Shown: one piece after another, positions 41,015 to 49,957 of the stretch
Layout of the letters: each line of letters starts with the position of its first letter
How positions within the stretch are numbered: the first letter of the stretch is position 1
NCBI GenBank assembly: GCA_002371615.1
Contig: DFGA01000035.1
Span: 1 to 57,057 of the forward strand
Origin: Lachnospiraceae bacterium UBA3762
GTDB lineage: Bacteria; Bacillota; Clostridia; Lachnospirales; Lachnospiraceae
Length of the DNA: 57,057 nucleotides
Direction of reading: 5' to 3'
Notes under the pieces: model-generated
Databases searched by the model: none
What the model was told of the DNA's origin: nothing
The model's input: the letters and a program-made list of their open reading frames with translations, nothing else
Program-made: the position numbers and the translations under genes

Positions 41015-41142
41015 TCGTACACTGTCAAATCTCACAAAAAACATTTGAAAAATGGCCAATTTTAGAGGTCAAACTATACATTATTAACAAAAAGCACCCT
41101 GATATCATCCGTTCAAGCCATATTAGGTTAAAGGTTTGCAGT
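41015..41142 (-). promoter_or_regulatory. CRISPR leader
   Basis: 128 AT-rich bases between cas2 and the first repeat on the minus strand, containing no ORF. By position it should hold the array promoter and the integration signal for new spacers. Confidence 0.7.
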
Positions 41143-41415
41143 TTATAATACCACTAAGTCTGTATCCTCATTGCAAGCATATCCGTATTTTATTGTTCTA
41201 CATGAAGAAGACAACACAAAAATCACTACGCTGTCACCTTGGGAGAATCTTTTTTTAAATCTATTATCTATATCGTTCACTATATTTTCAAGGATTCTGT
41301 CACTATTATCAATCTCAAATACCGAATACTGTATCCTATGTCCGAAGCGGGTAAGATACTTTGAGAATTTGTTACGAAACTTATCATCTGATATATCATA
41401 ACTTATCACAATCAT
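41143..41415 (-). CDS. cas2: Cas2 spacer-acquisition protein
   Basis: 90 residues with the Cas2 ferredoxin-like start MIVISYDISDDKFRNKFSKY (catalytic-type Asp in SYDISDD) and YLTRFGHRIQYSVFEID. Cas2 dimers bridge two Cas1 dimers during spacer insertion. The start overlaps the Cas1 stop (TAATG), so the two are made together. It ends at the leader. Complete and apparently functional. Confidence 0.97.
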   Translation of the reverse strand: MIVISYDISDDKFRNKFSKYLTRFGHRIQYSVFEIDNSDRILENIVNDIDNRFKKRFSQGDSVVIFVLSSSCRTIKYGYACNEDTDLVVL

Positions 41416-42416
41416 TATAATACACTCACGCCATATTTAATACTATCTTCTACTATGTCATATACCGGAAATAAATCTTTGCCTTTTTCTTTCATAAACG
41501 CTCTATAATACGCTCTTATGTATAGAAATATATCTTGTTTATGATCCAATATTTCTTCCATAAAAACTGACGTATATTCAGAAGACTTTTTATATTCAAG
41601 CTGGCTTTGAGCCTTAACCTCTTTAAAGTCATCTTTCTTAAACTGTCCAAGTTTAATCCCTTTTCTTACTCTCCAATCTATGATTGGTCTAAATGGTTCC
41701 ATAATATCGCATACTAGTGATTTTCTCTGATAAAAGCAGGTATGAAGAACTCCCTTGTAAGTGTCAAAATCATATGCTTGTAGTATAGCATCTACGAAAT
41801 TGAACAATAATGTATACCCTATATCCAGCAGACTATTAACGTAATCATACTTTATACGTGGTTTTCTCCCCTTCCATTGAAATGGTTCATATAGCCTTTG
41901 AAAATAAACCCTTGCTGCATTTCCCTCTATTCCTAACAACGAATCCCTTTCAAGTATATCCTCGGTTTTTAATTCATCCAAATACCTATCTAGTATTCTT
42001 ATACCCTCCTTTACATAATCGCTTTTCAATCTTATTTTATTTAGGAGATTCCTTTGATTTAGTATTTTGTTATATATAAGAATATTCCCAATTTCATTAC
42101 CCGAATACTTATATTGTTTTTCATGAAGATACGAGTTGCCTTCTAAACCAGCATTAACTTTAGCATAGAATCTGAAGGAATAAGTCATGAAGCAAATACT
42201 AAACCCAAACTTCTTCGCTCGTCTGATAATCCCAGTAGTAAGTGAACAGTCCCCTATTATCATTAGCATGAATACTCTATAACAAGTAATCTGATACTTA
42301 ATTCCACCTTCACAATCCTTGATTATTAAATTATCGTTCCTATATGATATTTTATCGCCTTGAGCCGGACAATATACAATTATCTGCTTGTGAAGAAAAT
42401 CATTAATGCTTAGCAT
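41415..42416 (-). CDS. cas1: Cas1 integrase
   Basis: 333 residues, the normal length. The metal-binding residues of the Cas1 active site are in place: Glu in LLGIEGNAARVYF, His in YKGVLHTCFYQRKSL and Glu/Asp in VCDIMEPFRPIID. The N-terminal beta domain contains GDSLTTG-like ICFMTYSF and a DCSLTTGIIRRAKKFG segment. With Cas2 it inserts new spacers at the leader end. It starts 15 bases after the cas4 stop. Complete. Confidence 0.97.
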   Translation of the reverse strand: MLSINDFLHKQIIVYCPAQGDKISYRNDNLIIKDCEGGIKYQITCYRVFMLMIIGDCSLTTGIIRRAKKFGFSICFMTYSFRFYAKVNAGLEGNSYLHEKQYKYSGNEIGNILIYNKILNQRNLLNKIRLKSDYVKEGIRILDRYLDELKTEDILERDSLLGIEGNAARVYFQRLYEPFQWKGRKPRIKYDYVNSLLDIGYTLLFNFVDAILQAYDFDTYKGVLHTCFYQRKSLVCDIMEPFRPIIDWRVRKGIKLGQFKKDDFKEVKAQSQLEYKKSSEYTSVFMEEILDHKQDIFLYIRAYYRAFMKEKGKDLFPVYDIVEDSIKYGVSVL

Positions 42417-42431
42417 AGTTTCTCCCTTTGT

Positions 42432-42989
42432 TTAACAGATCGACCTGTCGCATGCGGTTTCATAGATACACTTTCTGCACTTTTCTCCATTATTCTGTAT
42501 GAATTCCTCAATTCTGAACCGCCTTATTTCTTCAACTACCTTTTTGAATTTTCGTAACATATACTCATTTTCCTCAGGCAGATCAACCTTATATGTGTTA
42601 TGATCATCCATGCTATACAATTCAATAGCATCAACTTTATAGCCCATTTCTCTCAATGCAAAACACTGAGCATATACCTGAAATATATATCCATCATAAA
42701 CATTTTTTATTTTCTTTTTTCTTTCTCGTAGAATATGTCTGGATTTATTGTATATATCAATCTTTCCAATCAATCCATATTCCTCGCAAAAAACATCCAA
42801 CCCCATTATGATGTCTTTTTCGCTTGAATATGTAGCATGATCAACGGCTTCGTGAGCAGCAGATCCATTGATTTGTGCGGAAGATTGATAAGTCATGTTT
42901 TCTAACGAGCCATATAGCCTATGAAAATATATGGATACCGGACAGAAAATAAAATCATTAAGTTCGGTTATTAAAATCTCATCTCCCAC
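42432..42989 (-). CDS. cas4: Cas4 PAM-selecting exonuclease
   Basis: 185 residues. The iron-sulfur cysteines are present: one early in DFIFCPVSIYFH and three at the end in CRKCIYETACDRSIC. The nuclease motif residues are in GSAAHEAVD (His), GLIGKIDIYN (Asp), RERKKK and IFQVYAQCFAL (QxxxY). In type V systems Cas4 trims prespacers and chooses those next to a T-rich PAM. It begins nine bases after cas12a. Confidence 0.95.
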   Translation of the reverse strand: MGDEILITELNDFIFCPVSIYFHRLYGSLENMTYQSSAQINGSAAHEAVDHATYSSEKDIIMGLDVFCEEYGLIGKIDIYNKSRHILRERKKKIKNVYDGYIFQVYAQCFALREMGYKVDAIELYSMDDHNTYKVDLPEENEYMLRKFKKVVEEIRRFRIEEFIQNNGEKCRKCIYETACDRSIC

Positions 42990-42998
42990 TTTTCATTC

Positions 42999-45900
42999 CT
43001 ACTTCTGAACAAACTCTAGCCATTCTTTATTTGAAATCGAAAGCTTAACTTTCGAAACATCATCAGATTCCTTAATTTGTTCGATAGCCCATAATGCCTT
43101 TCTAGCTATATTATATGCTCCATTGGCATCTGCATCCTGCGGCAGACTCTTTCCCGCATAGCGACTATCGTAGAAGTTACCGCCATCATCTTTGACCGGA
43201 GACAAAATATAATCCACATCCATTCTACCTGTAATACTATTTCGCATTTGAAGCATAAGTCTCACAAGACTTATAAACTCAACGTAAAACTGCTTATTGC
43301 TTTGCCTGCAAAGATCTTCTCTCATATCAAGTTCAGAGTATTTGATTTCATATCTATCAAACAGTTTTTTGAACTCCCGAGACAGAATAACTTCCTCATT
43401 ATCCCACTCTCCATTCTTTTTCGGATTTCTAAATGTCTTGATTCGTGTCCCATTTGTGTATGCAGTCCATTTTTTCTTGTAAGCAGCATCTGATCTGGGA
43501 AATTTTTTATAATCAATATCAAACTCAAACATATCCTCATTGTTGTTGTATCTAATTCCATCAAAGGATTTTATAAAACTTTGAGCCTCCGTTATGCTAA
43601 CATACTTCGGTTTAATAAGATCCACAAATCCGGTTACAGGATCTATCTTACTGGTAAGCCATGCCGGGATATAGAAAATAAACCCGTTTTGCGTTCCCAT
43701 TGATCTAAAACTCTTAAATGGATTCGCAAGTTGAAATGCTCTAGTAACACTCCCATTTTCACCAATTTCAATTCCCTTGTCCGACAGATAATTAAGCTTA
43801 TCAATTAATGCCTTTTCAAACTTTTGATAAACCTGTTTTTCTACCTTTATTCTACTATTCTTAAATCCTGAATTAAGATCTTCCATTGCAATGATTGCAT
43901 CATATTTAATTACTAAAGAACAGATTTTGTGAACAACCTGGCTGATGTACCCTGCTTTAAGTTCTTTTATATTCTCTACGCCCGACCAATCTTGTCTTGA
44001 CCTTTGTCTTTCCTCCTGCTTTCTTGATAGAAGATTATTATAGTCAGTTCTAATACTTATTCCTTTGTATTCATTAACGATCTCATTAAGAGAGTGTTGT
44101 TCAACTATATTTCCTTTACCATCAATAACGCAGATATAGATAAGGTTTCTCTCACCCCTGTCAATCCCAATAATGTACGGATTGGAATCACTTGCAAGTT
44201 TTTTTCTTACTTCATCATTTAGCTTCTGGATACCGAGAGGAGTTCTATTCAACTGAATCGGTATATGAATCTCATATTGATCCTCAGTATATCTTCGATC
44301 CTTTATCAAATCATACTTAAACACGGACTCCTTCTTTTCATTAAGCGGATTCTTGTTCTTTATACTTTTATTTGCCTCGTGAACTATCATGTTTTCTTTA
44401 TTAATACTTGCTTTTCTATAAAATAGTTCTGCACCACCGCACAGTTTAATACTTCCACCATTGCTCTCACAGAACATTTGCTTAAAAATCATTGTATGAA
44501 GATTATCAGTCCCGTGCCTGTTCGGCGAAAAATCCTTATTGTACAGTTTAAAGAGATATATACTTCCACTCTCTACCAGTGCATCTATCTTGGATTTACT
44601 TGCCTTGTAGAAAGAAAGCTTATACCCCTGAGCGTCTACTTCATGGAAAAAGCCGCTGATATCATCATATCTATCTGTATCAGAGAATCTAAAGTCGAAT
44701 ACACTATTCCACTCGTAATGTGTAATAGCCTCTTTATAGTAGTCGATAACCTTATGGCAATCAGCTTTATTGAATGTCTTACTGCTTTTTTTATATGATC
44801 CGGTTTCATAAGCATGAAGTACCTCTTCTGATGGGTTGAATTTCTCTCTTCCCTTTCCTGAGAAAAAGATATGCGGAAGTTGCTTGCTTGCTCCGGGAAT
44901 AAGCTTATAATCCAGCACCTCATAGCATTCGTCTACATTCGTTTCCTCAATTCCTTCCAAAATCTTACTATTAGATTTATCTATTATTGCAATATAATAG
45001 ATTCCTTCATTCCGTAGTATGGTTGCCCTGTAGTCAGAGACTTTGTTTCTATCCCATCCCCCTAAAAACTGTGGATTTTCAAAATATAACTTGAATTTAT
45101 CGGTCGAATAGGGTTTCTTAGTAACAAAATTTCTCACGCGGTTATACAAACTATCCATTTTAAGAATCGAATCTACTATTTCAGTCAGTTCCCCGTAGAA
45201 CACTTCATCACGACCCGTTTCTTTACCAGACCCTTGAACAGACTTTAATTCTTTTTCCAAATCCTTAAGCAGATCAAGATACATCTTGATATTATAGACA
45301 CTTTCCTTCCCAAGCATATCATTAAAATCACTTGCAAAAAGATCTTTTAAAGCATCATATGAATTCTTTATATCATTAATTAAGTCTTGTATTCTCTGCT
45401 TGAACATCGCAGTAATACTATTTATCGAATAATCCTCATCTTCCGTATAGAGGAATTCAGCTATCTCTACTAAAGAGAAACTCTCAGTCTTCTGATAATC
45501 TTTCTTCCGATTTTCCTCGTATTTCTCGCTGCCTTGAGGTACTCTTCCGGAATAATTACTATCATAGTTTCTACTCCAATTATCTCTGAAATTTGCCCAA
45601 TCCCCTGTTATTCTTTTTGAGATTTCCGTGATAAAAGGCCCATTAGCAACATAAATGCCCGAAAGGTTATAAGTCTCTATCTTCTCAAACAGTTTTCTTG
45701 TTTTTTCAAGCGCACCAAAAATACCACTATTCTCTCCAGCAACATCATATATTTCCGAAATCATTTCCTGAGTATTCTTATATTCTTCACTTCTATATGA
45801 GAGACCTTCATACTCTGATAGTACTTGCTTATACAATGGTTTTAGCAACGGAAGTTTTGTACCTTTATTCTGCTGATTGTATAGATTAATGTACTCATTA

Positions 45901-46664
45901 AGTCCCTTGATCTTTTCTCCATCTTTCGTGACCAATCCGCCAATTACCGTGTTATAGAAAACTATTCCTTTATTTGATAAAACATTATTAAAGAATCCGA
46001 TAGCAAAGCACTCTTCAGCAGAGTATGGATCAAGTTCAAGTTCCTTTGTTAAACGTGTAATAGTATCTTCACCAAGTGCCTGCCTTATTTTTTCAAAGCA
46101 ATTAAGATTTGATATAAACCTTGGCAAATTCTCATTTATGCATCTATAACCTATTGATGTACTCTTCTCTTCTTCACTATATATATTGGCTCTGTTTTGA
46201 TTAAATCCCTCAAATGCAGTTTTAAATCCTACGAAGCTTTTGATAATTGCCTTTTCGACATCATCTGTTAATTTCTTAGGTAATAAATCTTCTATGAGCG
46301 CCTTCTCGAATAATTGCTTATACTCTTTATCTTGTTTAAATGAATCTGCGATTTGCTTTCTAAATGAAGCCTCATACTCTGTCATCTTGTTTTTATCATC
46401 ATCACTTTTGTCTCTTTTATTGTATAAAACAACATAGTCTGTGAGATCAGACAATTCTAACTTATCGAGAACCCTATCTATGAAAGCAATATGATATCTA
46501 TCGATAATTTTTTTTGCTTTTTTATACTTTTCAGCACGTTCCTCATCCTCTTCAATTAATCTCTTGATATCAATATTCTCCTGTGTCTTTCCTACAGGAA
46601 TAGCTTTGAATCTAAGTGTTTTAGATACAGAATACAGATTAATAAAACTATCGATTTTTCTCAT
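42999..46664 (-). CDS. cas12a: Cas12a (Cpf1) effector nuclease
   Basis: 1221 residues from ATG 46664, chosen because AAGGAGG lies six bases upstream and the protein then begins MRKIDSFINLYSVSKTLRFK like other Cas12a; an ATG at 46688 would add eight residues. The sequence closely follows Lachnospiraceae Cas12a throughout (for example KGLNEYINLYNQ, YRCINENLPR, NGFIFYIPAWLTSKIDP). The RuvC residues are intact: Asp835 in IGIDRGERNL, Glu928 in AMEDLNSGF and Asp1179 in DADANGAYNIA. The Nuc-domain Arg1147 in NSITGRMD is also present. The crRNA-processing region HGT.NLHTM.FK is intact. It cuts double-stranded DNA next to T-rich PAMs and matures its own crRNAs. First gene of the cas operon. Confidence 0.98.
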   Translation of the reverse strand: MRKIDSFINLYSVSKTLRFKAIPVGKTQENIDIKRLIEEDEERAEKYKKAKKIIDRYHIAFIDRVLDKLELSDLTDYVVLYNKRDKSDDDKNKMTEYEASFRKQIADSFKQDKEYKQLFEKALIEDLLPKKLTDDVEKAIIKSFVGFKTAFEGFNQNRANIYSEEEKSTSIGYRCINENLPRFISNLNCFEKIRQALGEDTITRLTKELELDPYSAEECFAIGFFNNVLSNKGIVFYNTVIGGLVTKDGEKIKGLNEYINLYNQQNKGTKLPLLKPLYKQVLSEYEGLSYRSEEYKNTQEMISEIYDVAGENSGIFGALEKTRKLFEKIETYNLSGIYVANGPFITEISKRITGDWANFRDNWSRNYDSNYSGRVPQGSEKYEENRKKDYQKTESFSLVEIAEFLYTEDEDYSINSITAMFKQRIQDLINDIKNSYDALKDLFASDFNDMLGKESVYNIKMYLDLLKDLEKELKSVQGSGKETGRDEVFYGELTEIVDSILKMDSLYNRVRNFVTKKPYSTDKFKLYFENPQFLGGWDRNKVSDYRATILRNEGIYYIAIIDKSNSKILEGIEETNVDECYEVLDYKLIPGASKQLPHIFFSGKGREKFNPSEEVLHAYETGSYKKSSKTFNKADCHKVIDYYKEAITHYEWNSVFDFRFSDTDRYDDISGFFHEVDAQGYKLSFYKASKSKIDALVESGSIYLFKLYNKDFSPNRHGTDNLHTMIFKQMFCESNGGSIKLCGGAELFYRKASINKENMIVHEANKSIKNKNPLNEKKESVFKYDLIKDRRYTEDQYEIHIPIQLNRTPLGIQKLNDEVRKKLASDSNPYIIGIDRGERNLIYICVIDGKGNIVEQHSLNEIVNEYKGISIRTDYNNLLSRKQEERQRSRQDWSGVENIKELKAGYISQVVHKICSLVIKYDAIIAMEDLNSGFKNSRIKVEKQVYQKFEKALIDKLNYLSDKGIEIGENGSVTRAFQLANPFKSFRSMGTQNGFIFYIPAWLTSKIDPVTGFVDLIKPKYVSITEAQSFIKSFDGIRYNNNEDMFEFDIDYKKFPRSDAAYKKKWTAYTNGTRIKTFRNPKKNGEWDNEEVILSREFKKLFDRYEIKYSELDMREDLCRQSNKQFYVEFISLVRLMLQMRNSITGRMDVDYILSPVKDDGGNFYDSRYAGKSLPQDADANGAYNIARKALWAIEQIKESDDVSKVKLSISNKEWLEFVQK

Positions 46665-46798
46665 TTTTGCCTCCTTAACTCTACACAACGGGGTTATAAA
46701 CCATACATTGAATCTTCAGTTATTGCAATCTACTAATGGTAAAGAATAATCTAACAATATCATGCATAATGTCCTATAAACAGTACAAACAACAGTTC

Positions 46799-46814
46799 GT
46801 ATATACGTATATAC
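46799..46814. promoter_or_regulatory. 16-bp palindrome upstream of cas12a
   Basis: GTATATACGTATATAC is a perfect palindrome 135 bases before the cas12a start, in a 343-base non-coding AT-rich stretch (46665-47007) that should hold the cas promoter. It could be a repressor site; it could also be chance in AT-rich DNA. Confidence 0.4.
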
Positions 46815-46920
46815 TTTCTTTGTCTTTTTGTCTTTTTGAAAATTTTATCATATACATATTATTAATACTACGCCATTCAGATACTTTGTTTACTCTGGAA
46901 ACGTGATAAAGCAAGGCATA

Positions 46921-46967
46921 AGAAAAGCGATGTCGTTCCCTCGCCAACAGGGCGCGGTCGCATCGCT
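46921..46967 (-). terminator. terminator of the aldo/keto reductase gene
   Basis: AGCGATG (46926-46932) pairs with CATCGCT (46961-46967), with further pairing inside (CCCT..GGG). On the minus strand the stem is followed by TTTTCTT. Confidence 0.75.
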
Positions 46968-47007
46968 CGTCTCTAATTCATAATTAATAAATGTGATATT
47001 ACAGATA

Positions 47008-47883
47008 TCACTGATTCATATTGCTCTTCCTGTCAGGAATCACGAAATCCGGGTGTTCTTCAAGCCATGCCGTCTGCGGCATACATGACAGCATGGAAAT
47101 ATCGTCCTCGCTGATTTCAAAATCGAATACATCCATATTTGACTTCATATGCTCCGGTGTTGATGCCTTGGGTATGGGAAGTATGCCCTTTTGCAGAAGG
47201 AATCTTAAGTTTATCTGCTGAATGCTTTTTCCATACTTTTTTGCAAGTTTTACAAGTATCGAATTGCCTATCGTGGCATTTTCCCTTCCTCTTCCCAGCG
47301 GTGACCACGCCATCGGGATAACGTCGTTTTCCAGGCAAAATGCAACCGCACGCTCCTGAGAGTATCCGGGATGGAGTTCCAGCTGATCAACAACAGGACG
47401 TATCCTGCAATTATCAAGTATATTCTTGAGGTGATGTGGAAGGAAATTACTAAGTCCCAGACGTCTTACCTTTCCCTGATCCACGAGGCTTTCCATTGCA
47501 CGCCATGTTTCGATATCAAGAGTTTTCCAGTCCTCATCGTCTGCTCCTGTCTGTCTCGGCCAATGGATCATATAGATATCGACATAATCCGTTTGCAGAC
47601 GGTTAAGCGAGCGCTCAATAGCCTTCGGAACATTTTCGGCTCCCATCTCATCGATCCACAGTTTTGTTTCTATAATGACATCCGATCTTGCGATCCCGCT
47701 CTCGCGAAGTGCATTTCCGAGAGACCTTTCCGTCTCATACAGCGATGCGGTATCAAAGAAGCGATATCCGCACTCGATAGCCTGCAATATCACATCCTTG
47801 TTGTCCGCAAATTCCTCATTGTATGTTCCGAAACCTATCTTCGGAAGCTTGGAACCATCGTTTAGCGTGTAGAATTCGTTCAT
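47008..47883 (-). CDS. aldo/keto reductase
   Basis: 291 residues from ATG 47883 (GGAGGG upstream); an earlier in-frame start at 47931 lacks a site. The catalytic tetrad is visible: Asp in YRFFDTASLYETE, Tyr in the same motif, Lys in IETKLWIDEMG and His in YMIHWPRQ. LGLSNFLPHHL and VVDQLELHPGY are typical of the family, as is the late LGRGRENATIGNSI. The length matches the 2,5-diketo-gluconate reductase-like branch. It reduces carbonyl compounds with NADPH. It is monocistronic, between the cas operon and the ABC exporter, with its own terminator. Confidence 0.93.
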   Translation of the reverse strand: MNEFYTLNDGSKLPKIGFGTYNEEFADNKDVILQAIECGYRFFDTASLYETERSLGNALRESGIARSDVIIETKLWIDEMGAENVPKAIERSLNRLQTDYVDIYMIHWPRQTGADDEDWKTLDIETWRAMESLVDQGKVRRLGLSNFLPHHLKNILDNCRIRPVVDQLELHPGYSQERAVAFCLENDVIPMAWSPLGRGRENATIGNSILVKLAKKYGKSIQQINLRFLLQKGILPIPKASTPEHMKSNMDVFDFEISEDDISMLSCMPQTAWLEEHPDFVIPDRKSNMNQ

Positions 47884-47954
47884 AGCCTGTCTTCCCTCCT
47901 TTGTTTGAGAGCCATTGTCAAATGTTGTCAAAAAGAACCGTCCCTTTTGACAAC

Positions 47955-49271
47955 TTATTCATATGTTAATGCATCTATCGGATTCATCTTGGCTGCCTTG
48001 TTAGCCGGATAATACCCGAAAAACAATCCGATGGCCATGGAAAATCCCACGCTCTCAACAATACTCGCTATCGAAGCGTGTGCCTCGGCATCCATGGCAT
48101 TGGCGGCAATCGATCCACCCGTAACACCTATGATTATACCAATAATTCCGCCGATAATACACAGCACCATTGCCTCTATGATAAACTGAAGCCTGATGGA
48201 GCTGTTTGTCGCCCCAAGTGCCTTTCGTATACCGATCTCACGTGTCCTCTCGGATATTGATACAAGCATTATGTTCATAACACCGATTCCACCGACGAGA
48301 AGCGCAATCCCCGCAATTATAGAGATGGCTGTTGATATAGTTCCCATCATTTTGGTCAGTTCTTCAAGCATGCTCTCAAAGCTTGATGTTGTAACTTCAA
48401 AATTCCGGTTCGTGTGATAATATCTGTCGAAGAATATCTGTATCATGCTCCGAAGCTCATTTGTGTCGATTTGTGCGTCCGGTGATTTTACAACCGTAAA
48501 GCTCGGATATCCGTCGGAATGTGTATGCTTCTTCACACATCCCAGCGTCGTGTACAGATCCGTCTGTCTGTCGGCATTAGCTCCGAACAGCATACCCGAG
48601 TCATCAAGCTTATACACGCCCACTACCGTAAAATCATAGAATTTCTGTCCTATGACTACCTCCACAACCTTTCCGATCGCTTTATCATAATCTTCGGTAT
48701 TGTATAGTTTTCTTACAGCATAGTCGGATATAAGGCATACTGCTTTGCCGCCTTTTATTGCCTTATCTCCTATCTCGCGTCCCGCAAGGAGAGTCAGGTT
48801 CTGACCTTTGAAATACCCTTCGTCCCCTCCGGTCACCGCAACGGTTGCGCTGTTCTTTATCTCCGTGATTTTTCCCGTTCCGAGGCTCTCACTTAGTATA
48901 ATATACTCAATTTCATCGCTGAAATTATTAAGGAAATCCGCGATCATATTATCCTTAATAAAATCACTTTCCTCGGGTGTACGAATGATCCTGTATCCTT
49001 CAAACTCAAGACCGCTTTCATCTCCCTTGACCTTTTCGGTCTCTCTCTGTGTGACACCCACCGAAATGTTGGATGCACCCATATTTGTCATCGTAGAGGC
49101 GAATGACGTAGTAACGGAATTGCCCACCGTTTGAATTGCAATGACCGAGCCGATTCCGATAATGATGCCCAGCATTGTCAGAAACGACCTCATTTTATTG
49201 GCACGGATGGCCGCAAGGGCCATCGAAATATTCTCACCCAGCAGCAACTCTTCCGCCACCTTTCCTCTCAC
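47955..49271 (-). CDS. MacB-type ABC transporter permease (FtsX-like)
   Basis: 438 residues, GTG start at 49271 overlapping the ATPase gene by 38 bases; a second GTG further in is also possible. One membrane helix near the N-terminus (MLGIIIGIGSVIAI) is followed by an extracytoplasmic domain of about 230 residues. Three helices with the FtsX signature SISERTREIGIRKALGATNS come at the end. Typical of MacB-type permeases that move substrates through an adaptor. Together with the ATPase at 49234 and the adaptor at 49958 it forms an export system, perhaps for peptides or drugs. The substrate is unknown. Confidence 0.9.
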   Translation of the reverse strand: MRGKVAEELLLGENISMALAAIRANKMRSFLTMLGIIIGIGSVIAIQTVGNSVTTSFASTMTNMGASNISVGVTQRETEKVKGDESGLEFEGYRIIRTPEESDFIKDNMIADFLNNFSDEIEYIILSESLGTGKITEIKNSATVAVTGGDEGYFKGQNLTLLAGREIGDKAIKGGKAVCLISDYAVRKLYNTEDYDKAIGKVVEVVIGQKFYDFTVVGVYKLDDSGMLFGANADRQTDLYTTLGCVKKHTHSDGYPSFTVVKSPDAQIDTNELRSMIQIFFDRYYHTNRNFEVTTSSFESMLEELTKMMGTISTAISIIAGIALLVGGIGVMNIMLVSISERTREIGIRKALGATNSSIRLQFIIEAMVLCIIGGIIGIIIGVTGGSIAANAMDAEAHASIASIVESVGFSMAIGLFFGYYPANKAAKMNPIDALTYE

Positions 49272-49950
49272 TTATTATCAGTCCGTCATGAAGCGTCATG
49301 ATACGCTGCGTTTCCTCCGCAAGTTCCGGAGAATGCGTTATAAGCACGATAGTTTTCCCCTGCTCTTTGTTAAGCCTGTGAAAAATATCCATTATAAGCC
49401 TTCCGGTCCCCGAATCAAGCGCACCGGTCGGCTCATCCGCAAGTATTATTGCCGGGTCGTTAGCCATTGCCCTTGCTATGGCAACTCTCTGTTTCTGACC
49501 ACCGGACAGTTCATCCGGCTTATGACTCATCCGGTCATCCATTTCCACAAGCCTGAGAAGTTCCTTTGCTCTCTCACTTCTCTCCCTTCTGCCCATACCT
49601 GCGTAAAGCATCGGGAGCTCTACATTTTTAAGTGCCGTAGTTCTTGCGATCAGGTTATACGTCTGAAACACGAATCCGATCTTCCTGTTTCTGATAGCCG
49701 AAAGATCATCTTCCCTTGCGTCGAACATATCCAAACCGTCCAGATAATACTGTCCGCTTGTTGGCAGATCGAGTGCGCCGATAACATTCATAAGAGTTGA
49801 TTTTCCGGAGCCTGACGGCCCGACTATGGCAACAAATTCTCCCTCGTAAACTTTTAGGCTGACTCCGTGAAGAACCTCAAGTTCATTGGGCTTACCGATA
49901 TAATATCGTTTGACGATATCTTTCATGTCTATGATAATCTTTTGTTCCAT
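49234..49950 (-). CDS. MacB/LolD-type ABC transporter ATPase
   Basis: 238 residues with Walker A GPSGSGKST, Q-loop FQTYNL, signature LSGGQKQRVAIARA, Walker B ILADEPTGALD and switch His in ITHSPEL. The GALDSGTG sequence and length put it in the MacB/LolD family. It starts seven bases after the adaptor gene and overlaps the permease gene by 38 bases, so the three-gene operon is translated as a unit. Confidence 0.95.
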   Translation of the reverse strand: MEQKIIIDMKDIVKRYYIGKPNELEVLHGVSLKVYEGEFVAIVGPSGSGKSTLMNVIGALDLPTSGQYYLDGLDMFDAREDDLSAIRNRKIGFVFQTYNLIARTTALKNVELPMLYAGMGRRERSERAKELLRLVEMDDRMSHKPDELSGGQKQRVAIARAMANDPAIILADEPTGALDSGTGRLIMDIFHRLNKEQGKTIVLITHSPELAEETQRIMTLHDGLIISERKGGGRVAAG

Positions 49951-49957
49951 GACCGGC

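Noticed and set aside
42432..46688. A tracrRNA for the CRISPR system
   Set aside because: Cas12a processes its own crRNAs and I see no anti-repeat in or around the cas genes.
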